From: DHVE2 group archaeon
Lineage (GTDB): Archaea; Thermoplasmatota; Thermoplasmata; Thermoplasmatales; Aciduliprofundaceae
Length of the DNA stretch: 11,008 bases
Assembly (NCBI GenBank): GCA_026986135.1
Contig: JALSPD010000090.1
Coordinates: 1 to 11,008, forward strand
Direction: 5' to 3'
Below the pieces are notes generated by a model. The model was not told the DNA's origin. It saw nothing but the letters and a program-made list of their open reading frames with translations, and did not search any database. Positions 1 through 4,088 of the stretch are shown here, piece by piece. A program made the position numbers and the translations under genes. The stretch's first letter is position 1. The number at the start of each line of letters is the position of its first letter.

Positions 1-1
1 C

Positions 2-406
2 TTAATAACCTCCACCATTGCTACTATTCTAATATATTTTCTCAGGCCCATGGATTTTCTTGACTATTTTTTTATCTTTCTTCTCCAGGGACCCATATGG
101 TTTGTTTATTCAGTTATTTTTGATATGATTTCCGGAAAAACACTGGGAAAATATCTTTTCAGGATAAAATCTGTTGCTTTTATCGGAAATCTATCCTGGA
201 CGCAGGCAATATTAAGGAATTTAACTAAATTAAATGTCCTTCTGGCAATTGCAGACACAATAACGGGGCTGAGCACGGAGGGTGATCCCAGGCAGAGATA
301 CATTGAAAGATTCATTGATTCTCTGGTTATCTCTGAAAAGAGGGTCAAAAGGATGAGACGTTTTGTACCTCCAGTTGAGGATAAAGAGGATCTCGTACTT
401 CCCTGA
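2..406 (+). CDS. RDD-family membrane protein, N-terminus outside window
   Basis: The reading frame is open from base 2, so the gene starts upstream; 134 residues are visible. An ATG at base 50 exists, but starting there would remove the first membrane segment. The frame shows two hydrophobic stretches (about residues 1-15 and 20-41), then SGKTLGKYLFRIKSV (44-58) and a segment with LSWTQAILRN (64-73). This matches the RDD-domain pattern, in which a G-[KQ]-T-x-G-K-x-[LI] motif follows a transmembrane helix and precedes an ARG/ASN-containing helix. The tail after residue 112 is basic and then acidic and is probably cytosolic. RDD proteins are small membrane proteins of mostly unknown role; some have been proposed to be ion exchangers. 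The family call is good, but no substrate can be named. Confidence 0.7.
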   Translation, partial: LITSTIATILIYFLRPMDFLDYFFIFLLQGPIWFVYSVIFDMISGKTLGKYLFRIKSVAFIGNLSWTQAILRNLTKLNVLLAIADTITGLSTEGDPRQRYIERFIDSLVISEKRVKRMRRFVPPVEDKEDLVLP

Positions 407-417
407 TGTTTTGGCAA

Positions 418-430
418 GAAAAATAATATA
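418..430 (+). promoter_or_regulatory. Probable TATA element of the 454 gene
   Basis: The AT-rich stretch GAAAAATAATATA ends about 26 bases before the ATG at 457 and is preceded by purines that could act as a BRE. The spacing suggests transcription starts at or next to the start codon, giving a leaderless mRNA; no Shine-Dalgarno sequence is visible. Confidence 0.45.
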
Positions 431-453
431 GTTGGCTACCTATATACCCTCTG

Positions 454-981
454 GTGATGGTTGTGGTAAAGGGCTCGCTAATTCGTAACATGCTTGATTT
501 CGTAGCAAAGAAAAAAGGTGTTGAGGGACTTAATAGGGCTATAGAGAAAGCCAATGAAAGGGAAATTCTATTTACCAAGCCAGAAGATATCAAAAATGAC
601 GGTGATTACCCGGTAAAATTTTACCTAAGGGTTTTGAATGCGGCAATACATGTGCTTCAGGATGATTCTCTAGTGCGGGAAATGGGGAGGTATATTGGTG
701 AAAATGCCAGAATATCTTTTCGTGGGATTACTGGACGATATCCTCCCAGAAAAAGTGTACAGCAGATGGTTATTTACTCAAGAAAGTATTTTCCCGTGTT
801 TCATACAGGTTACAGGACTATAAGCGAAGGGTCGTACTGGATAAAGGTTTCCAAAATAAATCCAAAGCTATACCCCTTTGTGGATGGATTTCTAACATAT
901 TTGTTTGAGGTACATGGTGGTGTGGTTGATGTAAAAAAGACCATGGGCGACAACTTTGTAAAATACACCTTGAGATTTTAG
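454..981 (+). CDS. DUF2378-like (TIGR02265-like) cytosolic protein
   Basis: This is a soluble protein of about 175 residues with no signal peptide or membrane segment. It opens with VKGSLIRNMLDFV (5-17), followed by a YP...LRVLNAAI block, then DSLVREMGRYIGE, a central YF..F..GY region, and a DGFLTYLFEVHGG helix before a final strand ending KYTLRF. That order resembles the DUF2378/TIGR02265 family best known from myxobacteria, which has a fold related to the HNOB/V4R ligand-binding domains. I judge this by pattern only. There is no fused signalling or DNA-binding domain, so it would be a stand-alone sensor or scaffold domain. Start choice is open: GTG 454, ATG 457 and GTG 463 are in frame, and the TATA spacing favours ATG 457. 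It ends 10 bases from a convergent gene. Confidence 0.6.
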   Translation: MMVVVKGSLIRNMLDFVAKKKGVEGLNRAIEKANEREILFTKPEDIKNDGDYPVKFYLRVLNAAIHVLQDDSLVREMGRYIGENARISFRGITGRYPPRKSVQQMVIYSRKYFPVFHTGYRTISEGSYWIKVSKINPKLYPFVDGFLTYLFEVHGGVVDVKKTMGDNFVKYTLRF

Positions 982-985
982 ACCC

Positions 986-1002
986 TTTATTTTAAAATTT
1001 TT
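986..1002 (+). terminator. Possible T-rich terminator after the 454 gene
   Basis: Just past the stop at 981 the plus strand has T3, T4 and T5 runs (986-1002), as at archaeal oligo-T terminators. There is no hairpin. It lies inside the 3' end of the convergent gene, so the call is weak. Confidence 0.25.
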
Positions 1003-1339
1003 CTGACATTATTCTGATAACGCTATTGTGTATTATCGTTGATGCGAGTGATTTATCTATTTCGTCAAAATCTACTTTATCTACGCAGGATATATTTACT
1101 ATTTTGTCCTCCTCTCCAGCTATCCAATGTATTACAATGGATCTCTCCATGGTTATCTCCAGGTATCCTTCAGGCGTTGCAGGTGACCAGTGATTGAAAG
1201 AATGACCTGATATCTTTTTTGAGAAGAATTCTTCAAGTCTCGTGGGTCCCATTCTTGTTGTTATATCAACCCATATCCATGGACATTCGGTGTTATTGTA
1301 AAAATCAAGAATTTTTTTTATATCTTCATCAGAAATCAT
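992..1339 (-). CDS. Unknown 115-residue protein coupled to a HicB-like small protein
   Basis: I do not recognise this protein. It is soluble and mixed alpha/beta. It has an N-terminal helix with DEDIKKILDFY, an aromatic-rich segment (ECPWIWVDITTRMG), a central SFNHWSPATPEGY loop, two strands (YLEITMERSIVIHWIAG), and a C-terminal helix with SLASTIIHNSVIRIM. Its ATG at 1339 lies directly against the TGA stop of the 55-residue gene upstream, and an AAGGTG Shine-Dalgarno at 1348-1353 sits 8 bases away. Translation is therefore almost certainly coupled. It is not a HicA toxin: it is about twice HicA length and lacks the small double-stranded-RNA-binding-like core. A toxin-antitoxin or other two-protein complex with its partner is only an inference. 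Confidence 0.75.
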   Translation of the reverse strand: MISDEDIKKILDFYNNTECPWIWVDITTRMGPTRLEEFFSKKISGHSFNHWSPATPEGYLEITMERSIVIHWIAGEEDKIVNISCVDKVDFDEIDKSLASTIIHNSVIRIMSEKF

Positions 1340-1507
1340 TCATAATACACCTTCAAACTCCTGCTGAAGTTCAATCATCACCTGATCCAGAACCTCATCA
1401 AATGAAGCACTTCTGTACTCCCTATATCCTCCAAGCGGGCTCTGAAGCTTTGCCACGAATATTCCTTCCTCTTCTACGAATTCAATGGTGCAAAGGAGCT
1501 CCTCCAT
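1340..1507 (-). CDS. Small HicB-like protein (55 residues)
   Basis: This short gene translates to 55 residues, starting MEELLCTIEFVEEEGIFVAK and ending QQEFEGVL. The layout of two strands (CTIEFVEEEGIFVAKL), a turn with SPLGGYREY, and a helix with SFDEVLDQVMIELQQEF follows the HicB partial RNase-H-like fold, where a strand pair around an acidic turn is followed by a glycine turn and an amphipathic helix. There is no C-terminal HTH or ribbon-helix-helix domain, so it would match the short, DNA-binding-free HicB-like proteins. A GGTG at 1515-1518 lies 7 bases before the ATG. The TGA abuts the ATG of the next gene. The fold resemblance is clear, but an antitoxin role is unproven because no HicA lies next to it. 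Confidence 0.65.
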   Translation of the reverse strand: MEELLCTIEFVEEEGIFVAKLQSPLGGYREYRSASFDEVLDQVMIELQQEFEGVL

Positions 1508-1537
1508 ATCTCACACCCGTGAAGCGAAATATCATTT

Positions 1538-1548
1538 TGTATAAAAAG
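1538..1548 (-). promoter_or_regulatory. Possible TATA element / T-rich end between two minus-strand genes
   Basis: On the minus strand this reads CTTTTTATACA. It lies 36 bases before the ATG at 1507, compatible with a promoter giving a leader of about 10 bases. The same T5 run could end the DUF401 transcript, so the two roles cannot be separated. Confidence 0.3.
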
Positions 1549-1558
1549 ATTGTGGCAT

Positions 1559-2806
1559 TTAAAGTAGAAAATATATGAGGAGGGTTGAACCCACTACGAA
1601 AATCACTGCAGGAATTATTCTTAAAATCACCCTATATAGATTTGCTTTGAAATGCTCTGAGGACAGTACCAGACACAGATGCACTGGTGATGTCAGATGT
1701 CCTGCATATCCTGAAGCATATGCCAGTGCCACTGCTGCAAAGCTCAGAGGATCTCCCACATATGGGAGAAGAAGCGGGAATGTTGCAGCCACATATGCAA
1801 CGGTAACACCAGTCATTAACCCTGCTAAGAATGGTAAAAGCATTATTACAACAAACGGAGGCACTCCGTACGTGCTAAAGAAAGTGTATGTGTAATGCAT
1901 TGAATTGGTTTCAAGTACCGCAATTTTCATAAACATTGCTGCGAAGGTCACACCGAGGAATGTGGGTTTTAAAGAGAATTTTAGGCTATGTTTAATTGCA
2001 TCTTTATCCCTATTCTTCATGAGGATAAAGGCCAACCCAGAGTCAACAAGTAGCAGGGAGAAGAATAGATCAATCTTAATGAAGTACATATGCCCATTAT
2101 CAACCCATGGCACGCCGAGAAGGGTGAGTATCATCACCACTATTATTGGCCATGCAGCGTGAATAAGCTTTTTGAGTCCATTTCTGATGCATCCACCCCT
2201 TGCTCTTATGTTTTTATCTTTCATTATGGGATAATATAAAAAAATAAAACCTCCTAGGATGGCAAGGACAGGCAGAAAAGACATGTGTATTACAAAATCG
2301 GAAATGGACACTGAAAATATTGAAGCAGCCACGATTACCCCGGTGTATAGTGGCCATGCGTATTCCCAAAGATGACGAAACCAGTAGTTAAGTGTGGTTG
2401 CTTCGTGGGGTGTGAGTTTCATTTCCCTTGCAAGTGGATCTACCAATCTGGCAGATACATATGCTCCTCCGGGCATTGGTAAAAGCCCTATAAATGCTGA
2501 AATTGATACCATGGATGCTCCGATTGAGGGGGAAATTTCCTTTACAGCATCTACCATCATATTCAGATATCCTGCTTTTTCCATAAGTGCCACAATTAAT
2601 AGCGATAGGAAAACAATGAATATTATCCTCCAGAACTGCCATGATGTGAGATCGTTTAGTATCATTCCGTAATTCGCTCCCAGGGCTAAAATAAGAAATA
2701 TGGCTCCGACCATTATAGAAATTGCAATATTGACTTTAAATCTTGGCAATGCAATTATCAACCCAATGGATGTCAGTATCAGCATAAACGCAATGTTCGT
2801 ATCCAT
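1559..2806 (-). CDS. DUF401-family integral membrane permease
   Basis: A 415-residue polytopic protein with about ten hydrophobic helices spread over the whole length. It matches DUF401 (TIGR00529, ion-transporter superfamily): LLPMPGGAYVSARLVDP (108-124) followed by LNYWFRHLWEYAWPLY (139-154) is the family's characteristic pair of conserved loops. A second half-motif, SGYAGHLTSPVHLCLVLS (365-382), is the expected counterpart in an inverted-repeat carrier. The protein is full length. No family member has a firmly known substrate that I can name; transport of a small anion or metabolite across the cytoplasmic membrane is likely. The ATG at 2806 is supported by the TATA element at 2831-2840, which leaves almost no leader. 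It is transcribed away from hsp20 and has its own operator-like dyad. Confidence 0.85.
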   Translation of the reverse strand: MDTNIAFMLILTSIGLIIALPRFKVNIAISIMVGAIFLILALGANYGMILNDLTSWQFWRIIFIVFLSLLIVALMEKAGYLNMMVDAVKEISPSIGASMVSISAFIGLLPMPGGAYVSARLVDPLAREMKLTPHEATTLNYWFRHLWEYAWPLYTGVIVAASIFSVSISDFVIHMSFLPVLAILGGFIFLYYPIMKDKNIRARGGCIRNGLKKLIHAAWPIIVVMILTLLGVPWVDNGHMYFIKIDLFFSLLLVDSGLAFILMKNRDKDAIKHSLKFSLKPTFLGVTFAAMFMKIAVLETNSMHYTYTFFSTYGVPPFVVIMLLPFLAGLMTGVTVAYVAATFPLLLPYVGDPLSFAAVALAYASGYAGHLTSPVHLCLVLSSEHFKANLYRVILRIIPAVIFVVGSTLLIYFLL

Positions 2807-2830
2807 GCGATATGGTAATCCTTAACATTA

Positions 2831-2840
2831 TTTATATTTT
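2831..2840 (-). promoter_or_regulatory. TATA element of the DUF401 gene
   Basis: The minus strand reads AAAATATAAA here, centred about 29 bases before the ATG at 2806. This predicts a leaderless or nearly leaderless transcript. The dyad at 2838-2855 covers its upstream edge, where TFB would bind. Confidence 0.55.
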
Positions 2841-2855
2841 GCATCCGTATGCAAA
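2838..2855 (-). promoter_or_regulatory. Perfect 7-4-7 inverted repeat, probable operator of the DUF401 gene
   Basis: Arms TTTGCAT (2838-2844) and ATGCAAA (2849-2855) are exact reverse complements around the 4-base spacer CCGT. The site overlaps the BRE side of the TATA element, so a bound dimer would be expected to block TFB/TBP. A lone TTTGCAT half-site recurs at 2940-2946. The regulator is unknown. Confidence 0.5.
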
Positions 2856-2964
2856 TAAGTAGGGCCGAATTCTCTACTGATCTGTGCAGGATGCCTGAAT
2901 AAAAAAAGAAAGAGGTATGCCAGAAGGGATGGGATGCCTTTTGCATGTTTACTATTACAAAAAC
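2856..2964. other. Intergenic DNA between divergent DUF401 and hsp20 promoters
   Basis: No gene is supported here. It contains an A-rich run (2899-2910), three GG-x-ATGCC-like elements (about 2889-2895, 2914-2921, 2932-2938) and a TTTGCAT half-site (2940-2946). A possible 18-codon frame at 2917-2973 has an AGAGG before it but no protein character. Confidence 0.4.
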
Positions 2965-2998
2965 CATATTTAAATGTTTCCCGAAAATTTTAAATATG
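2965..2998 (+). promoter_or_regulatory. 34-base imperfect dyad over the hsp20 promoter
   Basis: Arms CATATTTAAA (2965-2974) and TTTAAATATG (2989-2998) are exact reverse complements. The interval contains a further matching pair, TTTC (2977-2980) and GAAA (2983-2986). In total 14 of 17 symmetric positions pair. The right arm, with the purine-rich GAAAA before it, is also the best BRE/TATA candidate for hsp20: transcription would start near 3018, leaving a leader of about 33 bases that includes the Shine-Dalgarno. A repressor bound here would occlude the promoter, and the HTH protein encoded after hsp20 is the natural candidate. Confidence 0.5.
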
Positions 2999-3008
2999 AT
3001 AACCACTA

Positions 3009-3022
3009 TTGTTTAATAACAA
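3009..3022 (+). promoter_or_regulatory. Small palindrome near the expected hsp20 transcription start
   Basis: TTGTT (3009-3013), TAAT, AACAA (3018-3022) is a perfect palindrome at about the predicted start of transcription. A shorter one, AGTT-gat-AACT, follows at 3028-3038. Either could be part of a regulator site, but AT-rich DNA produces such short dyads often. Confidence 0.25.
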
Positions 3023-3038
3023 CAAAAAGTTGATAACT

Positions 3039-3047
3039 GGAGGTGAT
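3039..3047 (+). promoter_or_regulatory. Strong Shine-Dalgarno of hsp20, decides the start
   Basis: GGAGGTGAT is fully complementary to the archaeal 16S 3' end and lies 4 bases before the ATG at 3052. An in-frame GTG at 3043 falls inside this site and cannot be the start. Confidence 0.75.
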
Positions 3048-3051
3048 AAAA

Positions 3052-3624
3052 ATGGTGGTTAGAAGAAGGAAGGACAGAAGCAGAGATCGCGATGAGAACT
3101 GGAGAGATCCGTTCTTTGATCCGTGGGATAGTTTCTTTGATATGGATATTGAGAGAGAGTTCAGAAGAATGGAGGAGTGGATAAACAGAATAATGCGCGA
3201 GTTTGGCAGAGGGGAAATTCGCGGTCCATACGTATATGGATTCAGCATGCGTATAGGTCCTGACGGCAAGCCCCACATAGAGGAGTTTGGAAATGTTCCC
3301 AGGAAGATTCCCGGAGTATCTGAAGAGATGGGTGAATATAGAGAGCCCTTGGTTGATGTGATGGAGGACGATAAAACTATCAGTGTGACTGCAGAGCTTC
3401 CTGGCGTTAGCAAGGAGGACATTGATTTGAACCTGAGTGATGACAATCAGACCCTTGTAATAAAGGTTGATACGCCTGAGAGAAAATACTACAAGGAGGT
3501 GGAACTACCGGCGCCAGTAAAGCCAAACAAGGTCAAGGCCACCTACAAGAATGGAATACTTGATGTGGTATTTGAGAGGGAGAAACCGAAGGAGAAAAAA
3601 GGAAAGAGAATCAAAATTGAATGA
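3052..3624 (+). CDS. Small heat shock protein, Hsp20/alpha-crystallin family
   Basis: A 190-residue ATP-independent chaperone that binds unfolding proteins as a large oligomer in the cytosol. The first 20 residues are very basic; residues 21-52 are rich in Phe/Trp and form an amphipathic helix (FFDPWDSFF...REF). Residues 60-82 carry the archaeal-type YVYGFSMRIGPDGKPHIEEF stretch. The alpha-crystallin domain covers about 97-178, with ELPGVSKEDI (115-124) and the conserved NGIL turn (167-170). The C-terminal IKI (187-189) is the I-x-I motif that docks into neighbouring subunits. With nearly 100 residues before the core, the N-terminus is long for the family. The stop overlaps the next ATG, so the regulator is co-translated. 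The dyad at the promoter suggests heat-shock repression control. Confidence 0.95.
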   Translation: MVVRRRKDRSRDRDENWRDPFFDPWDSFFDMDIEREFRRMEEWINRIMREFGRGEIRGPYVYGFSMRIGPDGKPHIEEFGNVPRKIPGVSEEMGEYREPLVDVMEDDKTISVTAELPGVSKEDIDLNLSDDNQTLVIKVDTPERKYYKEVELPAPVKPNKVKATYKNGILDVVFEREKPKEKKGKRIKIE

Positions 3625-4088
3625 GGCCTATGAGCAGGGAGGATATTGATGCCATACTTCGTGCGATTGAGAATCATACAAGAAGGGAAATACTTCGGAT
3701 GCTAGTTGAGGGCAGGCAATATGCCCTCAGAATGGCCAAGGAACTGAAAACATCTCAACAGGCAGTGATGAAGCATCTTGATGTCCTTGAGGAAAAGAGG
3801 ATAATAAGAAGAGCAGGAGAAGAGCGCAGTGAGAGAGGTGCACCAAGAAAACTTTATGAAATCTCAAAGACCTTCTCCCTTTTTATTGATTTCGCTCCGG
3901 GCATTTTTGATATTCGCGAGTATGACATAGAAAGTGTGGATATAGATGATCTCCGCAAGGAATTTGAGGGTCTGGATGCGGGTGAGATATTAAGCAGAAT
4001 TGAAGAGGAAATAAGAGAAATGGAGAAAAGACGTGTAAAGTTACTGAAGCTGAAAGAAGAAATAATACGTGATATGCTCAGGAAATAA
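3621..4088 (+). CDS. ArsR-like winged-helix regulator, likely heat-shock regulator
   Basis: A 155-residue DNA-binding protein. Residues 12-66 form a winged-helix domain: AIENHTRREILRMLVEG is the typical ArsR/HTH_20 first helix pair, and TSQQAVMKHLDVLEEKRII (44-62) is the recognition helix and the following segment. GAPRKLYEIS (73-82) is the wing strand. Residues 124-155 are a charged coiled coil, probably for dimerisation. The ATG at 3621 overlaps the hsp20 stop (ATGA); a second in-frame ATG at 3630 has a GAGG 3 bases before it and could be used instead. Placement behind hsp20 resembles the archaeal heat-shock repressors Phr (Pyrococcus) and HSR1 (Archaeoglobus), which regulate hsp20 and their own genes. 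Function by analogy, not shown. Its 3' end overlaps the convergent ATPase gene by 11 bases. Confidence 0.8.
   Translation: MRPMSREDIDAILRAIENHTRREILRMLVEGRQYALRMAKELKTSQQAVMKHLDVLEEKRIIRRAGEERSERGAPRKLYEISKTFSLFIDFAPGIFDIREYDIESVDIDDLRKEFEGLDAGEILSRIEEEIREMEKRRVKLLKLKEEIIRDMLRK

Noticed and set aside
1360..1400. GTGATGA on the minus strand as a C/D box RNA
   Set aside because: It lies inside the HicB-like coding region and has no suitably placed D box.
1219..1578. Plus-strand 119-residue open frame
   Set aside because: It runs antisense across the HicB-like gene and its partner, which have better protein character, coupled starts and Shine-Dalgarno sites.
2917..2973. Possible 18-codon leader peptide upstream of hsp20
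   Set aside because: It has an AGAGG before the ATG, but it ends inside the promoter dyad, so it would lie upstream of the likely transcription start.
2779..3006. Minus-strand 75-residue open frame between DUF401 and hsp20
   Set aside because: It overlaps the DUF401 start, crosses the promoter elements of both genes and has no protein character or ribosome-binding site.
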